From Gnomoniopsis sp. IMI 355080 (lineage: Eukaryota; Ascomycota; Sordariomycetes; Diaporthales; Gnomoniaceae), in assembly GCA_027946555.1 (NCBI GenBank), contig JAPEVC010000227.1, positions 1-55,805 on the forward strand: DNA of 55,805 nucleotides, in the 5' to 3' direction. The stretch's first letter is position 1, and the number at the start of each line of letters is the position of its first letter. The position numbers and the translations under genes were made by a program. Positions 1 through 9,380 of the stretch are shown here, in pieces. The notes under the pieces are model-generated. The model did not search any database, was not told where the DNA came from, and saw nothing but the letters and a program-made list of their open reading frames with translations.

Positions 1-620
1 CCCCACAACTACCCACCCCATTTCCCAAGCCATTACCCAAACCGCTGAGGAAGGTGTTCAGGTTGTTGGGACCCAAGTTTAGATTTTCGAGATTCCCGAG
101 ACCACCAGCACCAACACACTGATGCAAAGCTGGTATCACAAACACGTTGTTACTGGCCATGTACGGCATGGCGGCAGCAGGGCATGTATGGCAAACGTTG
201 ATGTTGTTCGTGTGACCGCACATATTGATACCGCCTACGCAGCCCGAAGGCTGCTGGCCGCAGGCACGAGCGTGGTTTGGACAACTTGACGATGACGACG
301 ACGGGCAGCAATTTGTTCGAGGAGACGATGGAGCTGGTATATTGCATCCCCACAACCCCCGGCCCCCAAGACCAAGGCTGTCTCCTGCGAGACGCGTCAG
401 ATGATGTTGGACGATGAGACGAGTAAGAAGACTGCCGAGGGCTTCCAGGCTGAGGGGCTGCTCCAAGCCATTGGCGTGGTTGGATGGAGAGCAGAGGTCA
501 TTCCTGTAAGAACTGGTCAGCAATCTTTGCATTTGGCAGGACCTTACAGAAGGGTAGCACGGCCTACGCTCTTCCAGGTCGCTGTCCGAATCCCATGCCC
601 ATCGCTGCAGTACGCAAGGC
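1..620 (-). CDS. Partial Cys/Gly/Asn-rich hypothetical protein, 3' end outside window
   Basis: On the minus strand one frame stays open from about 625 to the left edge (more than 200 codons) without a stop. The part from about 340 to 1 looks protein-like: a serine run, eight or more cysteines in short spacings (for example a CGHTNN stretch and a CHTC pair), then a Gly/Asn/Leu-rich segment. The frame contains a good candidate intron, 547-504, with a GTAAGG donor, a TGCTGAC branch site and a TACAG acceptor. No start codon can be fixed; an upstream exon around 755-660 is possible. I recognise no family. The 3' part lies beyond the window, so neither length nor stop is known. Chance openness of GC-rich DNA cannot be excluded. 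Confidence 0.33.
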
Positions 621-635
621 GTCAGTCATCTGAAT

Positions 636-1333
636 GCGTAACTTGACCTCTGGCTACTCACTTTGCTCACTCCAGCTTCCTCCAGGCTGCAGTCCGTACA
701 TCATGAAAGGCCACGTGCCGGCGCCCGCCCAGCCCCCTCGTCTGTGTCGTGACATTGTGACGGACAGTCCTCGCTGCAAAGGCTTTGGAAAGGGTGAGCA
801 AGAGGAAGACGTGCCACCTATTGACGATTGCTATGTTTACCATCAGAAGACGGCACCTAGGAATGAGGAAAGTGACAAGACAGGCGGCTAAGTATACCCA
901 GCATCCTGCGGATATGGGCAGCGACGGCTTGTGCCGAGCCACTCGACAATGTTTGTTCTCGACGTCAACCCAAGTCTGCTCTGACATATCCGTGTTACCG
1001 CATACTATTTCAATATGTCGTCGCATCTCTGAGAATCAATCTTGACCGTACAAACACTGCTACGCCAGACGTTGATGGTTACAATCTGGGCCCCAATCCG
1101 CGCCGCCAGGTTGGAGCAATAGCACGAGCAATCCGAGTGCTATTCGGATGAAAAAGCGGTCGTGGAAGATTTGATTACTCCCTGCTCTATGATTACAGCT
1201 CCCTAACAACTAACCTAATTTCTTCGCCCTATTGCTGCCGGGTCCATTGACAGGTGAGCAGCCTTTGTCTGAGATACTTTAGGCTCCTTTTGCCTCTACT
1301 CGTCCTCTGCAGAATCCCTCATTCCAATTCGTC
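636..1333. other. Intergenic stretch, downstream of LPD1
   Basis: About 700 bases hold only short frames with no recognisable product. The right end serves as the 3' untranslated region and terminator zone of LPD1, which is transcribed leftward. The left part could contain an upstream exon of the partial gene at the left edge. Confidence 0.4.
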
Positions 1334-2988
1334 TTAGAAGTGGATCGCGTTAGAATAGGTGGCCATCGCGGCCTCCTTGAAAGCTTCCGCAAGCGTGGGG
1401 TGAGCGTGCACAGTGCGGGCGATGTCTTCTGATGACGCGCCATACTCCAGCGCCAAGGTACCCTCAGCAATCATCTCACCGGCGTTGGGGCCGATGATGT
1501 GCACACCCAAAATCCTATCGGTCTCGGGGTCCGCCAGAATCTTGACCATACCGTCCGTGTCCTGGTTCGTCTTGGCGCGAGAGTTGGCGCTGAAGGGGAA
1601 GGTTCCGATACGGTAGGGTGTCTTGGACGCCGTAAGGTCCTGCTCACTTTGGCCAACCCATGCGACCTCGGGGTAGGTGTACATGACGGATGGGATACAG
1701 CCGTAGTTGACATGACCGTAGCCCTTCTTGATGTACTCGACGACCGCGACGGCCTCATCCTCAGCCTTGTGAGCCAGCATGGGGCCGAAGGTGACGTCGC
1801 CTACACAGCGGATGTGAGGAATCTTGGTTCGGTATTCCTGGTCGATAATGACGCGGCCACGCTCGTCGAGCTCCATGCCAATGTTCTCCAGACCCAGACC
1901 AGCGGTGTATGGCCGGCGGCCGATGGCTACAAGAACAACGTCGGCGTCAAGCTATCGTATAGTAAGGCGTGTTAGTACACTGTATCGCGATCAACGTTCC
2001 ACTTTGCACCAGGCTTGTATCAAGACTTACAGACTCAGCCTTGCCACCCTTGGCAGCATCGACATTCAGCTGGATCTTGTCGCCTGAGCTGTCGCCGTCG
2101 ACGACCTTGGTGCCGAGCTTGAACTCAATACCCTGCTTCTTGAGGATCTTCTGGGCCTGCTTGGCGATCTCGCTGTCCATGCCGGGGCCACCAATCTGGT
2201 TCAAGAACTCGACCACAGTGACCTTTGCACCCAAACGCGACCAGACCGAGGCCATCTCCAGACCAATGATGCCGCCACCAATAACAATCATCTTCTCTGG
2301 GACTTTCTCGAGGGAAAGAGCACCGGTGCTGCTCACAACCCGCTTCTCGTCAATCTCCAGGCCTGGGAACGGAGTAGCCTCGGAGCCAGTGGCGATCAGG
2401 ATGTTCTTGCCGACAACGCTGGTCTCGCCACCGTCGTTTAGCTGGACCTTGATCTCGTGCTCGCTGGCAAATGTTCCGGTGCCCTTAATATACTCGACGC
2501 CGTTCTTCTTGAGGAGGAACTCGACACCCTTGGTCAGGCCGGCGACAGAGGAATCCTTAGCCTTCATCAGCTGGGCCAGGTTGAGCTTGACATCGCCGAC
2601 CTCGATACCGCGGGTCTTGGTGTCGTGGAGAATGGTGTGGTAGAGGTGAGAGTTGTTAAGGAGAGATTTCGAGGGAATGCAGCCAACGTTCAGACATGTG
2701 CCGCCGAGGGTGCCACGCTTCTCGATACAGGTGACCTATATTGATAGATGGTCAGAGAGAGGCTGCGCCAGCTCCGAGTAGGTGTGTTGGGACACGTACC
2801 TTCATGCCCTCCTGGCCAGCCTTGATGGCGGCAACGTAACCGGCAACGCCACCACCGATGATGACAAGATCCTTCTCCTCAGCCTCGGTGGCATAGGACC
2901 GCCTCCATCTTGGTACGACAGAAGGAAGCGTAGACTTTGTAAAGGCAGAGCGGACCGCAGTGCGCGGTATTAAAGACCTGGCGAGCAT
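1334..2988 (-). CDS. LPD1: Dihydrolipoamide dehydrogenase, mitochondrial (E3)
   Basis: Flavoprotein that reoxidises dihydrolipoyl groups with NAD+; the shared E3 of the pyruvate, 2-oxoglutarate and branched-chain dehydrogenase complexes and of glycine cleavage, in the mitochondrial matrix. Exons on the minus strand are 2988-2800, 2735-2031 and 1951-1334, all joined in phase 0, giving 503 residues, normal for fungi. The N-terminus is an Arg/Ser-rich presequence ending near RRSYATEA. Then come the FAD-binding GGGVAGYVAA motif, the redox disulphide Cys77/Cys82 in GGTCLNVGC, the NAD-binding GGGIIGLEMA motif, and the C-terminal HAHPTLAEAF with catalytic His482 and Glu487. The start ATG at 2988 is the only one that gives a presequence next to the FAD fold. 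KGD2, the E2 partner for one complex, lies near the other end of the window. Confidence 0.97.
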
Positions 2989-3579
2989 GGTGTCTGAGTG
3001 GAGGTCGCGGCCGGGAATGAAGTTGGGGGAGGAGGGAGTAAGGAGGCGAGAAAGCCAGGTCGGCTTCAAGTAATCGTGGGACAAGTGGCAAAGACGAGGC
3101 TCGAAGTGGTGACGCGACAAAGGACGCGCTACTACTACAGGTCAGGTACCCGAGTAGTAAGAATTCAAAATTGGAAGAGGAGACGGTGCGCAGTTGCAGG
3201 TGCTGTCTCGAAAGGAAAGGAGCGAATCGTCATGCACCCTGACAATTGGAGTCTCGAGGTGGATGAGCTTTTTTTTGGCGGGTTCCAGAGTGCCGGGGGG
3301 CCAATGACCTGCGCTGGGTTCGCTGGGTTTGCTGGGTTGGGGAAGGCAAATAACTGGCAGGCGGGCAGGCACGAACCTCTAGCCAAGCGACCAAGGTGCA
3401 GCAGGTCTCCATGCCCGTTGTTTTCCGTTCTTTCCCGGGCGACGGACGGCCGGGAAAAGATCTGCAAACCGGCTGTGCCGACTGTCCCGGCTGTTCGGGA
3501 CAAATGTCTGTCCTATTCCGCACTACGATGGTAGTATTAGCATTGATTGTTTGTGAGTCCATTGTTTATTATCAGGTAT
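2989..3579. promoter_or_regulatory. LPD1 promoter / SGD1 3' region
   Basis: SGD1 and LPD1 are in tandem on the minus strand, so this 590-base gap must hold the SGD1 terminator (right end) and the LPD1 promoter and leader. It contains a Gly/Ala-codon-like repeat around 3310-3345 (GCTGGGTT units). I see no gene in it and no clear TATA box. Confidence 0.5.
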
Positions 3580-6111
3580 CTACTCCTCTTCCACATCCAA
3601 CGTCTCCGGCACGGGAGGATCAGCCCTCAACGCCTCAATTGCCTTTTGCGCTCCCTTCTTGACAATCTTCCCGTCCTTCTTGTTCGCAACAAGGTCGGAT
3701 CTCTGCGTCCTCCTCTTGAGGAAGTATTGTAGTCCCTTGGACAACTCCTGCATATCAGCCACCGCCCCAAAGATGTTTGCTATGTCGTTGCCCGCTTTCT
3801 CAATTTCTAGGAAAACAGTATTGAGTAGAACCTCGACGAAATCCCGCGCTTTGGGCTTGACATAGGCCAGGCTGAGGCACTTTAGCACGCTCAAGCCGAG
3901 AGCCCCGTTGGCGATCAGGAATCCAAACAATTTGGCGACGCTGAGGATGCGCCGTGCATCGATCGTCTCATCTTCCTCCTCGTCATCTGCATCCTCGCCA
4001 AAAGGTGACTCTCCCAGTCGCCGGAGGAACTTCCAGAGGCTGTCCTGGAAGGCAAATTTGATCCTGCTGTCTCCACAGACTCTCCGTGCCACTAAAGAAT
4101 AGTAAGGATTGTACTGCTGCTCACACCCGACGCACTGCATCACAACGTACGCGATCTCCTTCTGTCTGTGCTTATTCAACCGTAGTTTCATCAGGCGAGC
4201 GTACGCGTCCTCGTAGTCAGAAGATGACATGATGGCGATGAAGATGGACCGACGGACATCCGTGTTCATGTTCTGTTCTCTGGCGATAGCATGTAGGTCG
4301 GGCATCACCTCATCGTCGCTACCTAGCATGATGCTATCCAACTCGTCATCATCATCTGCGACCTCTCCGCCCGTGCTCTGCTTTCCAGAGTCTCCATCAC
4401 GCCCCGTCCAGCTCGCACCAATGAGCCACCATTTACCTCGCTTGTCCGAGTCCTCGATGTCTTTCAGGCCAATGCGAAGGGGTTCTGTCGCCTTCAACTT
4501 CCTTGCGTTCAGTGATCCCAAAAGTTTCTTGATTCGGGTCGTATGTTCTTGCACGATGGCAGATGCGCTTGCGCCAGTCTTCACCTTGTTGTTCTTCAGG
4601 TCATTGATGCTCTCGATCAAGAACCTGGTGCGAACAGACAGATTCGTCTCTCCTACTTTCCTGACTGCCGGTCCTATCAAAGCTACAATGTCTTTGAGTG
4701 CCAGGGGGTCGTCCCGCCGAAGTGACTGCCCTGCCATGCGGACGATCCGTAAGAGTAGCTCCGCATTGACCTCGGTGAGATCGTTGAGCAAGATCCGAAC
4801 ATAGTCAAATACCAACGTGCAGCCAATCAGCTGGAAATTGTATATCTGTGACAGGAAAGTGATCAAGTTGGATGTGTACTTTGGAGCATTCTGCGCCTCT
4901 CCCTCACCTGAAAGCTGTGCACGGTACTCCTTGAACCTTGCAACCGTGTGCTGGACCAGTTGAGCACCAAAATCCGGGCCAATGACCTGGTAGGCCGCTG
5001 TTGAGAAGCCGGCATAGAGTATCAAAAGAGTATCCGGTAAGCTTGTGGGCTCACAAATTTGAATGAGCACGAGATCAATCAATATCGATGTGACGTGTTG
5101 TCTGGGGTATTCGCGATACGACTTCTCAATGTCGCCGAGGATGACGAGTAAGTTCGGCTCGGTCAGACGATTTATGAGGCCCTGTATTTGCCTGCGTATG
5201 CGGGATAGCAGTTCGGCGTCTGAACCGCTCTCCTGTCGTCTTGCAGGTGGAACGTATTTCTGTACTGTTTCTTTGGATGTTGGAGCCACGTAGGGATTCT
5301 CCCGTTTTGGAGCTGGCTTCGTTTCTTCTCCACCATCTGATTGTAGGATCTTATCGTCCTCGTCGCTGTCAAGGCCTCTCTCGCTCGCATCGTCCGCATC
5401 GAAGTTATCCCTACTCTCCATGTCCGACTCGCCCATGGGATCGTCTAAGCCGTCCAAGGCGTCGTCGCTGTCATCTGAGGCCTCACGGGCGGATTGCTTC
5501 ATTGCTTTCCTCCGCTTTTGAGCCAGCCATTCGTCGGCCTCTGCCTTCCTCTTCTTCTTGGCGCTCAGACCATCGTCCTCATCGTTATTTGCATTCAGCT
5601 CGCCTAGAATATCGCCGAGACCATCCTCTAGGAAGGATTTGGGTAGAGATTTGCGGTTCTTGATGCCCAATTTCTTCTCAAGTTCTGCGATCTCTGCATC
5701 TTCTTTAGAAAGCTTCTCCTTAGTAGCCTTGGATACAACAGGTTTGCTGGGCTGGTCCCCTGACTCCTCATCGTCTTGCCCGTCCGAAGAGCCACCAAAA
5801 TCAATGTCGTCTTGTTCAGAATCATCATCCTGGTCCGGAGTGAGCTGTGGCTTGGACTTCAGTGGTTTCTGCGAGTGCTCTGGGGCAGGTTTTGCAGGTG
5901 TCTGATGCGCGGGTGGCTGGCGAATAGGTCCTGAGGGAGTTCTCTTTGGGATGCTCCTCTGTCGTTTCTGGACTCTATCTAGCTTTCGACGGTCTTTGCG
6001 CGTCTGTTGATGGCCTCGCGATCTGGATGTTGATTGAGCAATATCCCCGCCCACTTTCTCCAGCAAATTGGCTGGCAGGGCGGGCCGCAACGGCCCACGT
6101 TTGGGGCCCAT
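3580..6111 (-). CDS. SGD1: Nucleolar MIF4G/MA3 protein, Sgd1/NOM1 family
   Basis: Single-exon gene of 843 residues. The family (yeast Sgd1, human NOM1) is a nucleolar factor needed for 18S rRNA maturation and 40S assembly and binds DEAD-box helicases. The first 100 residues are basic (QTRKDRRKLDRVQKRQ). A long acidic and lysine-rich disordered region follows up to about residue 290 (YVPPARR, typical of the start of the folded part). A MIF4G alpha-helical domain spans roughly 300-510, and an MA3 domain roughly 615-745 begins at TDVRRSIFIAIM. The tail is basic with acidic last residues. The frame extends a few codons upstream of ATG 6111, but only with a non-ATG codon, so 6111 is taken as the start. 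It is head-to-head with SRP14. Confidence 0.94.
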   Translation of the reverse strand: MGPKRGPLRPALPANLLEKVGGDIAQSTSRSRGHQQTRKDRRKLDRVQKRQRSIPKRTPSGPIRQPPAHQTPAKPAPEHSQKPLKSKPQLTPDQDDDSEQDDIDFGGSSDGQDDEESGDQPSKPVVSKATKEKLSKEDAEIAELEKKLGIKNRKSLPKSFLEDGLGDILGELNANNDEDDGLSAKKKRKAEADEWLAQKRRKAMKQSAREASDDSDDALDGLDDPMGESDMESRDNFDADDASERGLDSDEDDKILQSDGGEETKPAPKRENPYVAPTSKETVQKYVPPARRQESGSDAELLSRIRRQIQGLINRLTEPNLLVILGDIEKSYREYPRQHVTSILIDLVLIQICEPTSLPDTLLILYAGFSTAAYQVIGPDFGAQLVQHTVARFKEYRAQLSGEGEAQNAPKYTSNLITFLSQIYNFQLIGCTLVFDYVRILLNDLTEVNAELLLRIVRMAGQSLRRDDPLALKDIVALIGPAVRKVGETNLSVRTRFLIESINDLKNNKVKTGASASAIVQEHTTRIKKLLGSLNARKLKATEPLRIGLKDIEDSDKRGKWWLIGASWTGRDGDSGKQSTGGEVADDDDELDSIMLGSDDEVMPDLHAIAREQNMNTDVRRSIFIAIMSSSDYEDAYARLMKLRLNKHRQKEIAYVVMQCVGCEQQYNPYYSLVARRVCGDSRIKFAFQDSLWKFLRRLGESPFGEDADDEEEDETIDARRILSVAKLFGFLIANGALGLSVLKCLSLAYVKPKARDFVEVLLNTVFLEIEKAGNDIANIFGAVADMQELSKGLQYFLKRRTQRSDLVANKKDGKIVKKGAQKAIEALRADPPVPETLDVEEE

Positions 6112-6519
6112 CCGAGCAGACTGATGCAAATTTTAAGTAGATTGTTCAAGTTAAAAGCTGTGATTCCAGAATGCCAGTCCTGTGGATGTTGTGATGTGGA
6201 ATCTCTTGGCTTTGATGTGGTGAGAAATGAGTCTCCCAGGTTAGGTTGGACGTCGATTTTCTGGACTTTTAAGTGGAGCCATGGGGACCACTGGAACAAG
6301 TGACCAGGGGCAGGGGTGACGGCCCAGGCAGCTGACAGGAAGGAGCCATCTCTCAGCTTTAGCTTGGGTCCGCCACGACTTCATTCAATTTGACCTCATC
6401 AGTCAAACAACTCACTCTTCTTCCCCCTCTTGTGTCCCTGATTTACGGAGCTAGTATACTTCTACTTTGTGCACCATCACATGATATGATAGCGAAATCA
6501 CAATCCTGAATCCCTTACA
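6112..6519. promoter_or_regulatory. Shared promoter between SGD1 and SRP14
   Basis: A gap of about 410 bases between divergent start codons must serve both genes. A pyrimidine-rich tract (TCTTCTTCCCCCTCTTG) lies near 6415-6435, as is common just upstream of fungal transcription starts. Two very short upstream frames, beginning at ATG near 6481 and 6486, precede the SRP14 start; both would lie in its leader if transcription starts upstream of them. Confidence 0.5.
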
Positions 6520-7140
6520 ATGCCCAATTCACACCTCACCCATGATGAGGTCTGTTGCACCCCCACCTTCTAACACTCCAAGCCCTAAAGCTTTCCGACT
6601 ACTCACACAACCTATAGTTCTTCAACAACTTGGGCGAACTTTTCACTTCGCGAAAGGGCAAGGACCATGGCTCAGTCTTTCTGACTCAAAAACGACGTAA
6701 ATTGTCTCCAATCAGCTCAACGAAAGCCCATGTTCATCTTCCATCTTCGTTGTTCCACTTGCCCTGGCATTTTCAGACCGGCTAACCATACCTCAGTCAC
6801 ATTCGGCACCAACGCTGCTACTCCATCCAAGGAGGAGCCACTTGCAGATGTCGCCACCATTTTCTCAAACGGCGATTCACTATTATCCACCTATCCCGTC
6901 ATCATTCATGCCACTGACGGCAAGGGCCGTGAGCCAAGGGAAGACGGAAAGGGCTACCAGGTTCGGAAAGACGGGAAGAAGGTGAAACTGTCCACAGTAG
7001 TGGAGTCGGATTCGATAGATGCCTTCTACGTCCGCTACGCCGAGATCTGCAAGGCCGGCATGATGGCGCTCAAGCCCAGGGACCGGACCAAGAACAAGCG
7101 GAAGACCAAGGGAAAGAAGAAGAAGAGTGTTGCGACATAG
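6520..7140 (+). CDS. SRP14: Signal recognition particle subunit SRP14
   Basis: SRP14 binds the Alu domain of SRP RNA and contributes to elongation arrest during co-translational targeting to the ER. Exons 6520-6549, 6618-6696 and 6797-7140 join in phase 0 and phase 1, giving 150 residues. The first exon encodes only MPNSHLTHDE; exon 2 gives FFNNLGELFTSRKGKDHGSV and the family hallmark FLTQKR; exon 3 continues LTFGTN and ends in the conserved KAGMMALKPRDRTK followed by a poly-Lys tail. The internal loop is longer than in animals, as usual in fungi. The first donor is GTCTGT, weaker than the other donors here, but the resulting protein start matches the family well. Confidence 0.93.
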
Positions 7141-7563
7141 ATTCATTAGGTGTCATCTAAACTCGGGGCCGAGCGCAACGCTTCGTCAGAAACGTAAAAC
7201 GTTGGAGGTGGTGGGCAGCATCTGGTCAGTCTGCGAAAGTTTCTGCGGCACATTTCACGATCCGAGGAGCCTACTGTAAATACGGGCACTCCAAGAGGGC
7301 CGACGACGTCATGAGGCTCTGGGGCAAAGGTCTCGACTTGATGAAAGCGCAGTCGCTGCTTCTTGGGTCCGGTTCGGAACAGTCCTAGACGGTGGCTAAT
7401 TGACTATTTTCCGGAAGGTCAGGGGAGACACCATTTCAGTTCTCATCGCGACACAATTGCTTCTTGTACAAGCCTAGGAGGTCGCCGCCCCTACGTGTTG
7501 GTTCGCACCGACCATTCGGGGCCAATCAGCTCCCAACCAACCAATTCATCAAGACACCAGTCA
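7141..7563. other. Intergenic, convergent 3' regions
   Basis: SRP14 and the small CxxC gene converge here. Only short frames without recognisable content are present, so this is read as two 3' untranslated regions. Confidence 0.5.
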
Positions 7564-7776
7564 TCACGCATCGTCGTCCAAAGTCTCAAGTACCTCCCTC
7601 ACATTCCTGCAGTCCTCACACTCCCCCTTCTCTGGTTTCCTCGCCACCCCAGCATACATGCACAGGTCTTGGGCGCACCGCGCCTCCGGGTCGAATTCCT
7701 CGCAACTGGCCAGCTTCTGGTACGCTTCCCACCGCCGCCCGCAAGTTGTACATTTGAGAAAGTGGATCTCGCACAT
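7564..7776 (-). CDS. Small cysteine-rich (CxxC) protein, unknown function
   Basis: Short single-exon frame of 70 codons from a true ATG. It carries eight cysteines at residues 2, 9, 12, 25, 34, 39, 53 and 56; two of the pairs are CxxC (CTTC and CEDC). The spacing suggests one or two zinc-binding knuckles. There is no signal peptide, so an intracellular protein is more likely than a secreted effector. The C-terminus is acidic (VLETLDDDA). Short proteins beginning MCxIH with CxxC pairs are common as hypothetical proteins in filamentous fungi; that is a recollection of style, not a family assignment. An extra exon on either side is possible. Confidence 0.5.
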   Translation of the reverse strand: MCEIHFLKCTTCGRRWEAYQKLASCEEFDPEARCAQDLCMYAGVARKPEKGECEDCRNVREVLETLDDDA

Positions 7777-9380
7777 GTTGTTCTCTCTTCCTGAATGGCC
7801 GTTTCGGTGTTCCTACGAGGCGTGTATGAGCTTCTTCTTGAGAAAGTGGCTGCGCTTGACTGTATGGCGTCGGAGTTGAGAGCGCTGTAAACATACATAC
7901 AGAGTCTGTTTAGATTCGATCATATGCGAGCAAGTAGCCGGTCGGCCTAATCTGGGGTTTTGGACTCAATGTGAATGCGTAAGAGAATTTTCAGACAGTG
8001 TGGTCCAACAGGTACTCTGCTTCAAGAGCGTCCAGCGAGGAGGGTAAAACGTCAATTTTATCTCCCAGTTCTCCCACGACTGTGTCACCAAGCGAGAGTG
8101 TACCCGGTAAGATTGTTGCCTGTGTACCACAAAGTCCCCAGCACACACACACCAACACCCTTCGAAAGGTAGCCAGGATGAGGAGCCACTGGCATCGGGA
8201 GGGTTCGTTTCTCGTTTCATAATTCTCGCAGTCGCGGTTTGCAGTCTCCTGGAGGTGAGCTGACTCTGAATGAGTTCTGATCAGCCTATCAGACGCTGTT
8301 CCATTCTTTGCTTTGGCAATTGACGGGAGTATGTTTGCACTTGGCCAAATCACTCTCAGCTGAAACGGGTCGCACTCTGCGACATATTGTGTAGAATGAG
8401 CATTTCACTACTATGGTTTGGTAACTTGTGGGGTGCTCCCATCCGCTTAATTATTTGCTGAAGATAATGCTACTCCTTCATATCCGGTCTGACATCTCGG
8501 AGACGATGTGCAAACCGGACCCGAGTCGTCTATATCATATACAGTACTTGATCTGTATCAGGGGCGACAAATCTCGATCATCACGGGAAAACGAAAAGAC
8601 GACAAAAACTCTCTTGGATGGCTTCGGAAAGTCAACGCGTTGGGTATCATTGGGAGTAATAACTTTTGTCGTGCTAGTGCGCAACCCTGCCATACAGCTT
8701 TTTGCAGCTTATTATAGCTTCCATGGGGCCAGTTGGTTTTCCCAGCCAGCGTGCTCCCATATGTAGTGTTGTGTCGACATTATGTGTGCCCTGAAAACGA
8801 GGCCAAGAACGCCTACTCCTCCGGAAATGACCCGGTGGCACTTCGTGTGCTACATCCGATTCCGCTTCCGATTTTAAGGCAAGGCAACGCAAGTCCGCTC
8901 CGTGCAAGCGATTCCTACGCATTTTCATATCACCAACGTCGACCTTTGCACCACAAAACCATGTCCAAACCGGCCCAACCACGCCTCCGCGTCAAAGACA
9001 ATCACGTTGAAATTCCAATCTAAAAGTAAAAACCCTTCGATTCCTTCCTTCCACTCCACTGCCTGAATCGTAAGATGCACTAATGTGTGCAACTTCTTTC
9101 CCCTCCTTCCTCCTGAGCGATTGCCATGGAAAATTGATCACCAACCTTTTTTTGTGTCGGACTGCGCCCCCACAGAAAGCACCGAAATCAAAGATTGAAA
9201 GAATTGTTCTTGTTCGTGTTCGTGTTCGTATTCGTACTGTCGGCTGAGGGTCGGGCAATAGCGTAGGCATAACTGATTAAGTACAAGTCGGCATAGAAAA
9301 GAATGCTAAATGATGAGAAGGATTGTCCGCTGCCATCCTCGGCTTGACGAAGCGTTGACACATTCCATGGATGCGAGACA
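7777..9380. other. Intergenic, 1.6 kb
   Basis: No frame here gives a recognisable product. The left part would include the promoter of the small CxxC gene and the right part the 3' region of the RRM gene. A degenerate hexamer repeat of TTCGTG/TTCGTA type lies at about 9208-9236. A minus-strand frame at 8353-7991 has a reasonable amino-acid composition in its last 40 residues but no family signal, and it is not called. Confidence 0.4.
9208..9236. repeat. TTCGTG/TTCGTA hexamer microsatellite
   Basis: About five imperfect copies of a TTCGTR hexamer sit in tandem, downstream of the GBP2/HRB1-like stop codon. No function is evident. Confidence 0.7.
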
